Assembly: GCA_947624795.1 (NCBI GenBank)
Contig: CANQLY010000002.1
Location: 1 to 41,460 of the forward strand
Source of the DNA: an uncultured Marinospirillum sp.
Lineage (GTDB): Bacteria; Pseudomonadota; Gammaproteobacteria; Pseudomonadales; Halomonadaceae
Direction: 5' to 3'
DNA: 41,460 bases
In this document: piece by piece, positions 18,007 to 26,178 of the stretch
How the letters are laid out: the number at the start of each line of letters is the position of its first letter
How positions within the stretch are numbered: position 1 is the first letter of the stretch
The notes under the pieces: generated by a model
What the model saw: the letters and a program-made list of their open reading frames with translations, nothing else
Databases searched by the model: none
Told to the model about the DNA's origin: nothing
Position numbers and translations under genes: made by a program

Positions 18007-18816
18007 CTAAGGCCGCTCGACTTGCGCCCTGGCAAGCGGGGCATCGTATTCGCGGATAAATTCTGTCAATAATACCTGCTGCTCCTGATCTAACTGACGT
18101 CCTTTCAGTAAATCGGGGCGCCGCAACCAGGTTCGACCCAGCGCCTGCTTCAGACGCCAACGACGGATGGCTTCATGGTTACCACTGAGTAATACCTCAG
18201 GTACCTTTTCACCATTAATCTCTTCAGGCCGTGTGTAATGCGGACAGTCCAACAAACCATCTACAAAAGAATCCTCTTCTGCAGACGCCTCATGCCCAAG
18301 CACTCCTGGAACAAGACGCGACACTGCATCAATCAGTGTCATAGCTGCTAGTTCGCCACCGCTGAGAACATAGTCACCAACCGACCATTCCTCATCAATC
18401 TCTGAGTCTACTAGGCGCTCATCAATTCCTTCATAACGACCTGCAACAAGAATTAATTTTTTGTTGCAAGCGGCTAATTCTTCTACGCCAGCTTGGTCTA
18501 ACTTTCTGCCTTGAGGCGAAAGGTAAATTACTTTGGCGTTATTTCCTGCCGCCGCACGTGCAGCTTTTATTGCTGCTTGCAAAGGCTCTACTTTCATTAA
18601 CATGCCAGGACCACCGCCATAAGGACGATCATCAACCGTGCGATGCTTATCGGTAGCAAAATCTCGTGGATTCCAGAATTCAAAATTCAGTAAACCCTGC
18701 TTCACTGCTCTTGCTAAAACACCTTGCAAAGTAATGGCATCAAACATCTGTGGAAACAACGAGATTACACCAAACCACTTGTTTTCTGGTTGTTTTTTTG
18801 ACTCAGAAGTCTGCAT
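18007..18816 (-). CDS. trmD: tRNA (guanine-N1)-methyltransferase TrmD
   Basis: Makes m1G37 in tRNAs and prevents frameshifting. It has the trefoil-knot SPOUT fold with the family blocks [42 protein letters not shown] and [12 protein letters not shown] chose the ATG at 18816 (269 residues), which overlaps the rimM stop by 14 bp. A TTG at 18831 would add five residues. Either start leaves an N-terminal extension of 15-20 polar residues ([12 protein letters not shown]) before the point where TrmD usually begins (M-W-x-G-x-I-S-L-F-P), which is unusual but probably harmless. Confidence 0.95.
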   Translation of the reverse strand: MQTSESKKQPENKWFGVISLFPQMFDAITLQGVLARAVKQGLLNFEFWNPRDFATDKHRTVDDRPYGGGPGMLMKVEPLQAAIKAARAAAGNNAKVIYLSPQGRKLDQAGVEELAACNKKLILVAGRYEGIDERLVDSEIDEEWSVGDYVLSGGELAAMTLIDAVSRLVPGVLGHEASAEEDSFVDGLLDCPHYTRPEEINGEKVPEVLLSGNHEAIRRWRLKQALGRTWLRRPDLLKGRQLDQEQQVLLTEFIREYDAPLARAQVERP

Positions 18817-19360
18817 CCCAATCCACTTCAATTTTGGCAGTTTTTAAGTTGACCTGACGCACAACATCGGGTATCAACCAAGGTATTAAACGCTCTTGTT
18901 TATCAAAGCTGCCTTGGCAAGCCTTGACTACAAGAACATCATTAGCACCGGTCTCTAATAAGCTGTGCACTTTACCAAAAAGTTTACCTTCAAGGTTGGT
19001 CACTTCTAAGCCAATTAATTGACTCCAGTAGTAATCACCTTCTTCCAATTTGGGTAGTTTAGCTTTACTAAGTAGAATTTCTGCACCCGACAATAATCGT
19101 GCATCTTCAGGTGTGTCTATGCCTTCTAACTTAGCGATTAGGCCTTTGCCATGTTTACGACCATCAAGCTTATGAACTAATTTACTTTGCCCATTAAGCT
19201 TAAGTTGCCATGTAGGATAAGCCAGTAAGTTTTCCATAGGATCGGTGTAAGAATAAACTTTCACCCAACCTTTAATTCCGAAAACACTGGTTATTTTTCC
19301 CAGTACAATTAGTTCAGCCTTACTATCTTGTGCAATCAGCTGACTTTTAACTCCGCTCAT
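18803..19360 (-). CDS. rimM: Ribosome maturation factor RimM
   Basis: Assembly factor that binds S19 and acts in 30S head maturation. The N-terminal beta-barrel begins [24 protein letters not shown] and the C-terminal PRC-barrel includes [31 protein letters not shown] and [16 protein letters not shown] chose the ATG at 19360 (185 residues, near the E. coli length of 182) because GAGGT stands 5-6 nt before it. Upstream in-frame ATG 19375 and TTG 19390 lack such a site. It overlaps trmD at its 3' end and follows rpsP by about 48 nt. Confidence 0.95.
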   Translation of the reverse strand: MSGVKSQLIAQDSKAELIVLGKITSVFGIKGWVKVYSYTDPMENLLAYPTWQLKLNGQSKLVHKLDGRKHGKGLIAKLEGIDTPEDARLLSGAEILLSKAKLPKLEEGDYYWSQLIGLEVTNLEGKLFGKVHSLLETGANDVLVVKACQGSFDKQERLIPWLIPDVVRQVNLKTAKIEVDWDADF

Positions 19361-19408
19361 GCGCACCTCGCTCATGTGCGAAAAGATCAACTAGCTTGGC
19401 GGCAGAAA

Positions 19409-19657
19409 TTACTGCTGCTTAGCTGCTTCTTTAACTAATTTTGCAACACGCTCAGACAACTGTGCGCCCTGAGAAACCCAGTGCTGTAGACGCTCAGAAT
19501 CAACGCGAAAACGTTCTGCATTACCTTGAGCAATAGGGTTAAAAAAACCTAGGCGCTCAATGTAGCGACCGTCACGTGCATTACGTGAATCGGTTACGTG
19601 TAGATGATAAAACGGACGCTTTTTAGCGCCACCACGAGCTAGACGAATGGTTACCAT
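19409..19657 (-). CDS. rpsP: 30S ribosomal protein S16
   Basis: 82 residues, exactly the E. coli length, starting [25 protein letters not shown] at the ATG with AAAGGAAAG upstream. Twelve further in-frame codons exist upstream but do not belong to the conserved protein. It is first gene of the rpsP-rimM-trmD-rplS operon. Its leader contains two small hairpins. Confidence 0.98.
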   Translation of the reverse strand: MVTIRLARGGAKKRPFYHLHVTDSRNARDGRYIERLGFFNPIAQGNAERFRVDSERLQHWVSQGAQLSERVAKLVKEAAKQQ

Positions 19658-19974
19658 TACAAGTCTTTCCTTTAAAGTATCCGGAAAACACAACGTAGAA
19701 GGTATTTCTACTGTTGCAATAAAATTTGTGACTAAGGTGTCACCCTATGTTGGGATAGCCAGCTTAGCACTAAAATCTGCTCAAGAGGCAAGCCACCTGA
19801 AAGGCGAAGTATTCTAATAGATAACTTCAGCCTTGGGAAGCTTTGACTAAGATTCAACCTATATTTAAACCCACAGCCTCAGAATTGCGCCATTGTAGAG
19901 ACCTAATCAACAAACGCAAGCCCGAAGCCGGTTTTTCTTAAGGTTTAACTTCAAACCAGTTCAAAATTCAAGCC
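19658..19974. other. 317-bp intergenic region: rpsP leader and ffh 3' flank
   Basis: No credible gene is visible. Nearest rpsP on the minus strand are two inverted repeats: GTAGAA-ATACC-TTCTAC (19711-19695) and GTGAC-ACCTTA-GTCAC (19743-19728, with GGTGTCACC nested across it). They lie about 38 and 70 nt before the rpsP ATG. They could form structured leader elements or protein binding sites. No convincing -35/-10 pair was found. Near ffh, TTAAGG (19938-19943) and CCTTAA (19972-19977) form a loose inverted repeat that spans the stop codon, without a clear T-tract. No small-RNA motif was recognised. Confidence 0.4.
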
Positions 19975-21357
19975 TTAAAACCTAGGTGGAAAACCACCGC
20001 CGCCACCCATTCCCGGTGGCAACTGACCTTGGATACCACGCATCATATTAGAGACAGCGCCTTTATTGGTCATTTTCTTCATCATTTTTTGCATTTGTTT
20101 ATGCTGCTTAATTAAGCGGTTTAAATCTTGCAGTTGGGTGCCTGAGCCTTCGCAAATGCGACGTTTACGTGAACCATTAAGCAGTTCAGGCTTTTGCCTT
20201 TCCCAAGCGGTCATGGAGTTAATTAGCGCCTCCATTTTACCAAACTCTTTCATCGGGCCTTGTTGTTCAGCAACTTTTGCTAAGCCACCCATGCCCGGCA
20301 GCTTTTCTAACATACTGGACATGCCGCCCATTTTTTTCATCTGCTGTAACTGTTCACGAAAATCTTCTAAGTCAAAACCTTTGCCCGTCTTAACTTTTTT
20401 TGCAAGCTTGGCGGCCCTGTCTTTATCCATGGTGCGCTCTGCTTCTTCAATCAGCGAGAGCAAGTCACCCATGCCTAAAATACGTGAGGCAATGCGATCA
20501 GGGTGGAAAGGTTCTAGGGCATCGGTTTTTTCACCCATACCAATAAATTTAATAGGCTTACCGGTAATTTGACGCACCGATAAAGCCGCACCACCGCGCG
20601 CATCACCATCGGCCTTAGTCAGCACCACGCCCGTTAAAGGCAAGGCTTCATTAAAGGCTTTAGCGGTATTGGCCGCATCTTGCCCTGTCATGGCATCCAC
20701 AACAAACAGCGTTTCACAAGGCTTTAACTGGGCGTGAATGGCTTTAATTTCAGCCATCAAGCTTTCATCTATATGCAAACGACCGGCCGTATCCACCAGC
20801 ATAACATCATAGAACTGAATTTTAGCATGGCGCTGTGCCGCTTCTATAATAGCAGCGGGTTTTTGATCGGGTGTTGACGGGAAAAAATCGACCTCAACTT
20901 CAGCAGCCAGTGTTTTTAGCTGATCCATAGCGGCAGGGCGATAAACGTCCACTGAAACCACTAACACTTTTTTCTTTTCACGCTCACGTAAATAGCGTGC
21001 TAACTTGGCAACGGTGGTGGTTTTACCCGCACCCTGTAAGCCAGCCATTAAAATAGTCGCAGGCTCGCCCTTTAATTCTAAGCCGGCATGGGCAGAACCC
21101 ATGGTGTCGGTTAGCGTTTCATTTACAATCTTTAAAAACTGCTCACCAGGCTTTAAGGCTTTAGAAACTTCTTGCCCTACTGCACGCTCACGCACCTGAT
21201 CAATAAACGTCTTAACAACAGGCAGTGCAACGTCAGCTTCAAGTAACGCCATACGCACTTCACGCAGCGTTTCTTTAATGTTGTCTTCTGTCAGTTTGGC
21301 GTTACCCGTTATACTGCGTAACGTCTGCGACAGGCGATCACTTAAATTTTCAAACAT
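19975..21357 (-). CDS. ffh: Signal recognition particle protein Ffh
   Basis: SRP GTPase that targets nascent membrane proteins with 4.5S RNA and FtsY. It has an N domain, then a G domain with the P-loop GLQGAGKTT (106-114), DTAGRLHID and TKADGDARGG. The methionine-rich M domain (about 300-440: MKKMGGMSSMLEKLPGMGG, GSRKRRICEGSGTQLQDLNRLIKQ, MQKMMKKM) ends in a glycine-rich tail GGGGGFPPRF. 460 residues is normal. GAGGAAAAG precedes the ATG. Confidence 0.98.
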   Translation of the reverse strand: MFENLSDRLSQTLRSITGNAKLTEDNIKETLREVRMALLEADVALPVVKTFIDQVRERAVGQEVSKALKPGEQFLKIVNETLTDTMGSAHAGLELKGEPATILMAGLQGAGKTTTVAKLARYLREREKKKVLVVSVDVYRPAAMDQLKTLAAEVEVDFFPSTPDQKPAAIIEAAQRHAKIQFYDVMLVDTAGRLHIDESLMAEIKAIHAQLKPCETLFVVDAMTGQDAANTAKAFNEALPLTGVVLTKADGDARGGAALSVRQITGKPIKFIGMGEKTDALEPFHPDRIASRILGMGDLLSLIEEAERTMDKDRAAKLAKKVKTGKGFDLEDFREQLQQMKKMGGMSSMLEKLPGMGGLAKVAEQQGPMKEFGKMEALINSMTAWERQKPELLNGSRKRRICEGSGTQLQDLNRLIKQHKQMQKMMKKMTNKGAVSNMMRGIQGQLPPGMGGGGGFPPRF

Positions 21358-21389
21358 GTCTTTTCCTCAAGTACTAAGCTTTTGTGCCG

Positions 21390-21395
21390 ATTATA
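21390..21395 (-). promoter_or_regulatory. Candidate -10 element of ffh
   Basis: A perfect TATAAT on the minus strand lies 32 nt before the ffh ATG, but I find no matching -35 at 16-18 nt. Position suits a promoter in the divergent ffh/ypjD spacer. Confidence 0.35.
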
Positions 21396-21462
21396 GACCA
21401 ATAAGCACTAGGAATGGATGCCAAAGTCAAAGGAATCCGCTAGGATAGTAAGATAATTCTTA

Positions 21463-22281
21463 ATGGAGTTTCACAACCTAAGTATGGCCGCATCCCTTCC
21501 GTTTACACTGCTTGCTGCAACCTTCTATTTTGCAGGCGCATCTTGGGTTTTATTACACTTAGCCCGCAAAGCACCTGCTAAATTAGTGCTGGTTCGATTA
21601 CTAGGTTTAAGTGCGCTAGTAACGCATGGTTTGGCTCTTTATGGCCACATGGGTTTACCTGATGCACTTAATTTAGGCGTATTCGAAGCAGCCTCTTTAA
21701 CCAATTTGTTAATTTGTGCTTTTATTTTAATTGCAAGCCTGCGTCATGCCACACTGAACTTAGCAGCCTTACTTTTTCCTTTAGCTGCCGTTGTATTAAT
21801 TTTTTCAGAGTTTTCTAATGGCAATAATTTATTAGTCACTGGGCATAACGGTTTGTTTTTTCATATCGTGGCTTCTTTGTCTGCTTACAGCCTATTTGCA
21901 TTAGCTAGTGTACAAGGCTTATTGCTAGCAGTACAAAACCACCAGTTAAAGCATCGCCAAGTCAGTGGTCTAATTTCTGTTTTGCCGCCCCTTCAAACGA
22001 TGGAAAAATTACTTTTTGAACTCTTATTTGCTGGGCAATTATTGCTTAGCTTGGGCATTTTAAGCGGCTTTATTTTCTTAGATAGTATGTTTGCTGCAGG
22101 AATGCTACACAAAACGTTACTTTCTTTAGCCGCTTGGGTTACTTTTGGTTTATTATTGCTGGGTCGCTGGCGTTTTGGCTGGCGTGGTTTAACGGCTGTA
22201 CGCTGGACGCTGGGCGGCAGCTTATTATTACTCTTAGCTTACTTTGGCAGTAAGTTCGTACTTCAATTTATCTTGGCATGA
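21463..22281 (+). CDS. ypjD: Inner-membrane CcsA/YpjD-type cytochrome c assembly family protein
   Basis: A polytopic membrane protein of about eight hydrophobic helices with the family's histidines and motifs: GLFFHIVASLSAYSLFALASVQGLLLAVQNHQLK, LPPLQTMEKLLFELLFAGQLLLSLGILSGF, and the tail GWRGLTAVRWTLGGSLLLLLAYFGSKFV. It is related to CcsA haem-handling proteins; the role of E. coli YpjD itself is not settled. It is divergent from ffh and upstream of the CorC-type gene, the standard gammaproteobacterial order. The start is uncertain: the ATG at 21463 lacks a close Shine-Dalgarno, and ATG 21484 (MAASLPFTLLA) is an alternative. Confidence 0.88.
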   Translation: MEFHNLSMAASLPFTLLAATFYFAGASWVLLHLARKAPAKLVLVRLLGLSALVTHGLALYGHMGLPDALNLGVFEAASLTNLLICAFILIASLRHATLNLAALLFPLAAVVLIFSEFSNGNNLLVTGHNGLFFHIVASLSAYSLFALASVQGLLLAVQNHQLKHRQVSGLISVLPPLQTMEKLLFELLFAGQLLLSLGILSGFIFLDSMFAAGMLHKTLLSLAAWVTFGLLLLGRWRFGWRGLTAVRWTLGGSLLLLLAYFGSKFVLQFILA

Positions 22282-22293
22282 GGCCTAAACTGT

Positions 22294-23592
22294 TTGGACG
22301 CTGAACTACCACTTGGATTACTGTTGGGGCTTTTAGTGCTACTAATTGCCTGTTCTGCATTTTTTTCTGGCTCTGAAACGGGCATGATGTCGATCAACCG
22401 CTACCGCCTTAGCCACAAAGCTAAGCAAGGCGATAAACCTTCGATCAGAATTAGCAAACTACTTGAACGGCCAGACCGCTTGATTGGCGTTATTCTTATT
22501 GGCAATAACTTTGTTAATAATTTTGCAGCAGCCATAGCAACTGTAATTGCCATTCACTTTTTAGGTGAAAACCTTGGCCCTGTTGTGGCAACCTTTGCCT
22601 TAACGCTTGTGGTGCTTATTTTTGCTGAAGTCACGCCAAAAACCTTGGCAGCCCTTCACCCAGAACAATTTGCTAAACCGGCTTCTTATGCATTAGTGCC
22701 ACTGCTTAAATTGCTTTACCCTTTGGTTTGGATTGTTAACCTAATTGGTAATTTTTTACTCAGATTATTAGGCGCACGCCCCGATGAGCATAAGCAAGAC
22801 AACCTAACCTCTGAAGAATTACGCACCGTGGTCAACGAGGCAGGTAATTTAATTCCTAGCCGCCACCAAGCCATGCTGCTATCCATTCTTGATTTAGAAA
22901 AAATCACCGTTGACGACATCATGATTCCCCGTCAAGAAGTGATTGGTATCGACCTTGAGCAAGGCATAGAGCAAATTTTAGACACGCTGCGCCATTCACA
23001 ACACACCCGCATTCCTGTTTATAAAGGCGACATTAACGACGTTATTGGCATACTGCATTTGCGGGGTGCATTGCGCCTTATTGCAGCAGAAAACCCAACC
23101 AAAGGCATGCTAATTCAAGAAACCCGTGAGCCTTACTTTATTCCTGAATCAACACCCCTTCAAACGCAGTTGCTTAACTTTCAAAAAGAAAAGCGCCGCA
23201 TTGGCATGGTGGTTGATGAATATGGCGACGTGCAAGGTTTGGTGACTTTAGAAGACATTCTTGAAGAAATTGTGGGTGAATTTACGACCGACACCCTGCA
23301 TCACCAAGACGATATTCAGCTACAACAAGACGGCTCTTGGTTAATTGATGCCAGCGCCAATATTCGTGAAATTAATAAGCAGTTAGGTTGGGAATTGTCT
23401 ACACAAGGCCCTAAAACACTGAATGGCGTTATTCTTGAATACTTAGAATCGATTCCTGATGGCAACGCTTGCGTTATTTTTGGCAACTACCGTTTTGAAA
23501 CGTTAGAAGTAAAAGAGAACCTAATTAAAGCCGTTAGGGGCTGGGAAGACACTGGCAAGAAGCGCAAAAAGCTTCTACGTGCCAGCGCCTAA
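22294..23592 (+). CDS. CorC/HlyC-family protein with DUF21 (CNNM) and CBS domains, YfjD-like
   Basis: Membrane protein of the CNNM/CorC class linked to Mg2+ or cobalt efflux. Domains: DUF21 with about four helices (8-190; AFFSGSETGMMSINRYRL, VEVTPKTLAA-like AEVTPKTLAA), a CBS pair (about 205-330; VDDIMIPRQEVIGIDLE, VVDEYGDVQGLVTLEDILEEIVGE), and a CorC_HlyC C-terminal domain (345-425). The start is a TTG, with GAGG 10 nt upstream; the only nearby ATG frame stops immediately. It follows ypjD by 12 nt and is likely cotranscribed. 432 residues matches E. coli YfjD. Confidence 0.93.
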   Translation: MDAELPLGLLLGLLVLLIACSAFFSGSETGMMSINRYRLSHKAKQGDKPSIRISKLLERPDRLIGVILIGNNFVNNFAAAIATVIAIHFLGENLGPVVATFALTLVVLIFAEVTPKTLAALHPEQFAKPASYALVPLLKLLYPLVWIVNLIGNFLLRLLGARPDEHKQDNLTSEELRTVVNEAGNLIPSRHQAMLLSILDLEKITVDDIMIPRQEVIGIDLEQGIEQILDTLRHSQHTRIPVYKGDINDVIGILHLRGALRLIAAENPTKGMLIQETREPYFIPESTPLQTQLLNFQKEKRRIGMVVDEYGDVQGLVTLEDILEEIVGEFTTDTLHHQDDIQLQQDGSWLIDASANIREINKQLGWELSTQGPKTLNGVILEYLESIPDGNACVIFGNYRFETLEVKENLIKAVRGWEDTGKKRKKLLRASA

Positions 23593-23606
23593 TTCAATGG
23601 TGCAAC

Positions 23607-24620
23607 TTAGATAAAGCGGCCTAGACCCACGGCTGCTTTTAAGCGTTCCAATGTAGGGGTGGCTACAGCACGTGCTTTTTTGGCACCTTTTTGTAGCACG
23701 CCTTCTACATAAGCAGGGTCTGCTAATAAACGCTGATATTCTTCACGTGGGCCTTTAAGCTGCTCATTCAGCAACTCAAACAGCTCGCCCTTCAGTTCGC
23801 CCCAACCAATTCCTGCAGCATAACGCTCACGCATACTGGCGATATCTGCATCACTAGAAAAAGCACTGTAAATTTGGAATAAAGTGCAGTCAGTGGTTTC
23901 TTTAGGCTGGCCTGGCTCTAAAGAATTGGTTTTAATTTTATTAATTAGCTTACGAAACTTCTTTTCAGGCTCAAACAAAGGAATGGTGTTGTTATAGCTT
24001 TTGCTCATTTTGCGGCCATCTAAACCGGCTAAAACGCTCACCCGTTCATCTACCACTGCTTCTGGCATCACAAAAAACTCTTCGCCAAAAATATGGTTAA
24101 AACGCTGACCTATGTCTCGGGCCATTTCAATATGTTGAGTTTGATCACGCCCTACCGGTACTTTTTTAGCATTAAACATTAAAATATCGGCAGCCATTAA
24201 AATCGGGTAGCTGTATAAACCCATATTAATGCCTGCATCAGTATCTTTATCACCCGCATCTAGGTTTTCTTGTACTGAAGCTTTGTAAGCATGAGCACGG
24301 TTCATTAAGCCTTTAGCGGCCACACAAGTTAGTAACCAAGTCAGCTCAGGAATTTCTGGAATGTCGCTTTGACGATAAAAAATAGCATTGTCAGTATCTA
24401 ACCCTAGCGCCAGCCAAGTAGCAGCAATTTCACGGCGCGATTCAGCTACGCGTTGTGGTTCATGGCATTTAATTAGGGCATGAAAGTCTGCTAAAAAATA
24501 ATAAGACTGCACATCAGGGTCGCGGCTTGCGTCTATGGCTGGGCGTATAGCACCCACGTAATTACCCAAATGAGGCGTGCCTGTGGTGGTAATACCGGTT
24601 AAAACTCTAGTCTTAGTCAT
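23607..24620 (-). CDS. trpS: Tryptophanyl-tRNA synthetase
   Basis: Class I aminoacyl-tRNA synthetase that charges tRNA-Trp. It has the HIGH-type signature TPHLGNYVGAIRP (residues 15-27) and GRKMSKSYNNTIPLF near residue 205 (KMSKS loop). 337 residues is the usual length. It converges with the CorC-type gene and ends the minus-strand run beginning at the M14-like peptidase. It follows the Nudix gene by 8 nt. No T-box or leader attenuator is visible. Confidence 0.98.
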   Translation of the reverse strand: MTKTRVLTGITTTGTPHLGNYVGAIRPAIDASRDPDVQSYYFLADFHALIKCHEPQRVAESRREIAATWLALGLDTDNAIFYRQSDIPEIPELTWLLTCVAAKGLMNRAHAYKASVQENLDAGDKDTDAGINMGLYSYPILMAADILMFNAKKVPVGRDQTQHIEMARDIGQRFNHIFGEEFFVMPEAVVDERVSVLAGLDGRKMSKSYNNTIPLFEPEKKFRKLINKIKTNSLEPGQPKETTDCTLFQIYSAFSSDADIASMRERYAAGIGWGELKGELFELLNEQLKGPREEYQRLLADPAYVEGVLQKGAKKARAVATPTLERLKAAVGLGRFI

Positions 24621-24628
24621 GCTAACTC

Positions 24629-25276
24629 TTATTCATTTTTAGTTTGAAAAACGGGCAAAGGCCGTAAAGGATGGGTAAACAATTTACCCTCGGGTTGCTG
24701 GTAAAGGTTTATAGGCATATTAAAGCCAACCTGCAAAAACTCAACCAACATCATTGCAGATAAGCCCCAGATGGTAAATTCTTTAAAAGAATAGCTGGGC
24801 ACATAAATCTTACTGGTGTCTGTTAGTTGAATAACATCGGTATGGCTACGCGGATCTTCTAGTAGCCATTCAATGGGAACAGTAAAAATAGCATCTAGCT
24901 CTTCTTCACAAAGGCTAAATTCTAACGCCTCGGGGACTAAGGCAACGTAGGGTGTCACCTTCATTCCATGCAAAGAAATAACGTCACTTAAGCGCCCTAA
25001 AGGCTCTACTTGCCAAGGGTTAAGCCCTATTTCTTCTTCTGCTTCACGCAAGGCAGTGGAATAGAGGTTAAGGTCGTGCTTATCACGCTTACCGCCAGGA
25101 AAAGCAACCTGCCCAGGGTGGCTAGTTAAGTGCTGCGTGCGCCGTGTTAAAATCACTTCGGGATTATTGCCTTTCGTCACAGCCAACAACACCGCTGCCT
25201 CGGGCATCCGACTTTTAAGCAGTTGTGGCTGATGACCTTGCATTTTTCTGGCTAGGTTATCAAGTAACAATGACAT
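24629..25276 (-). CDS. Nudix hydrolase, CoA pyrophosphatase (NudL)-type
   Basis: Hydrolyses CoA or its derivatives, by family. It carries the NudL/UPF0035 upstream signature VILTRRTQHLTSHPGQVAFPGGKRD (residues 41-65) and the Nudix helix STALREAEEEIGL (73-85) with Arg77, Glu78, Glu81 and Glu82. The leading acidic residue of the box is Asp68, as often in this subgroup. I chose the ATG at 25276 (215 residues), with GAGG 7 nt upstream; a GTG at 25294 would add six residues. It sits between the sodium channel and trpS genes with minimal spacing. Confidence 0.9.
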   Translation of the reverse strand: MSLLLDNLARKMQGHQPQLLKSRMPEAAVLLAVTKGNNPEVILTRRTQHLTSHPGQVAFPGGKRDKHDLNLYSTALREAEEEIGLNPWQVEPLGRLSDVISLHGMKVTPYVALVPEALEFSLCEEELDAIFTVPIEWLLEDPRSHTDVIQLTDTSKIYVPSYSFKEFTIWGLSAMMLVEFLQVGFNMPINLYQQPEGKLFTHPLRPLPVFQTKNE

Positions 25277-25295
25277 TTCAGACCTCGCTGTCACC

Positions 25296-26123
25296 TTAGG
25301 GTTCTTTATCTAACTTCGCCTCTATTCTATCCATCTGGTCACGCAAAGTTTGCATATTTTCTCGCATCCAATGAATTTCAGCTGCCTCACCCTCACCCGT
25401 TTCAATTTCATACAAGGCACTTTCTTTTTGCATAACATCTAACACAATACCTATCATCATATTCAAAAAAACAAAGGCATTTAGAAAGATAAAGGTTAGA
25501 AAGTAAATCCAGCTGTAGGGGTAATATTCCATCGTTGGGTAAAGCACTGCAGTTGCCCAGCTTTCAAAAGTAGCAACCTGAAACAGGGTTAACATGGCTA
25601 AAGAAATATTACCCCAGAGTTTTTCATTCACTTCTTCAAACAAGAAACTACCAATAGCACCATAAATATAAAAAATAATGAACATCAATAAAGCAACGTA
25701 GCCCATACGGGGCAAAGACTTCACTAAAGCAGAAATAAGCACCCTTAATTCTGGCACCATAGACACTAAACGTAAGACCCTAAATACCCTTAACAGGCGT
25801 GCTAACAGTACTAAATCTGCATAATTCATTGGTACAAGACTGGCTAGCACAATGATAAAATCAAAAACATTCCAGCCTTTTTTAAAGAAATTTATCAATC
25901 TTTTTTCAGACATAAGACGAATAATAATTTCAATTAAAAAAAACACAGTTACAAACCAATCTAACCAATAAATTAGCCGTTCAAAACGATTCGACTCATC
26001 ATAAGTTGTTGCACCAATCAACAATGCAGAAACAACAATAATGCTAATAACTGCTATTTCAAAAACTTTGTTTGATCTTAAGCTTTCTAGCTGTTCACGC
26101 CAATAAGCGGCCTTCTGTTTCAT
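25296..26123 (-). CDS. Voltage-gated sodium channel, NaChBac/NavAb family
   Basis: Six-transmembrane single-domain channel subunit; the family forms homotetramers. The S1-S4 voltage sensor has S4 arginines at 109, 112, 115 and 118 (ARLLRVFRVLRLV). The pore contains TLFQVATFESWATAVLYP (residues 179-196), whose selectivity filter T185-F-E-S-W189 corresponds to TLESW of characterised bacterial Nav channels, with Glu187 retained. S6 is followed by a C-terminal neck and a short amphipathic coiled coil (HWMRENMQTLRDQMDRIEAKL). 275 residues is normal. It lies 55 nt downstream of the GNAT-peptidase gene, same strand. Sodium selectivity is inferred from the filter. Confidence 0.92.
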   Translation of the reverse strand: MKQKAAYWREQLESLRSNKVFEIAVISIIVVSALLIGATTYDESNRFERLIYWLDWFVTVFFLIEIIIRLMSEKRLINFFKKGWNVFDFIIVLASLVPMNYADLVLLARLLRVFRVLRLVSMVPELRVLISALVKSLPRMGYVALLMFIIFYIYGAIGSFLFEEVNEKLWGNISLAMLTLFQVATFESWATAVLYPTMEYYPYSWIYFLTFIFLNAFVFLNMMIGIVLDVMQKESALYEIETGEGEAAEIHWMRENMQTLRDQMDRIEAKLDKEP

Positions 26124-26178
26124 AATGCTTACATCTCCAAAATAAAGAAAAAACTACCCAATCAACGCAACTAAAAAA

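Noticed and set aside
19409..19693. 94-residue version of ribosomal protein S16
   Set aside because: The extra N-terminal residues [11 protein letters not shown] are not part of the family; ATG 19657 has the Shine-Dalgarno and gives exactly 82 residues.
20066..20572. 168-codon open frame on the plus strand opposite ffh
   Set aside because: Shadow of the conserved ffh M/G domain; low-complexity Cys/Ser-rich product, and no ribosome site.
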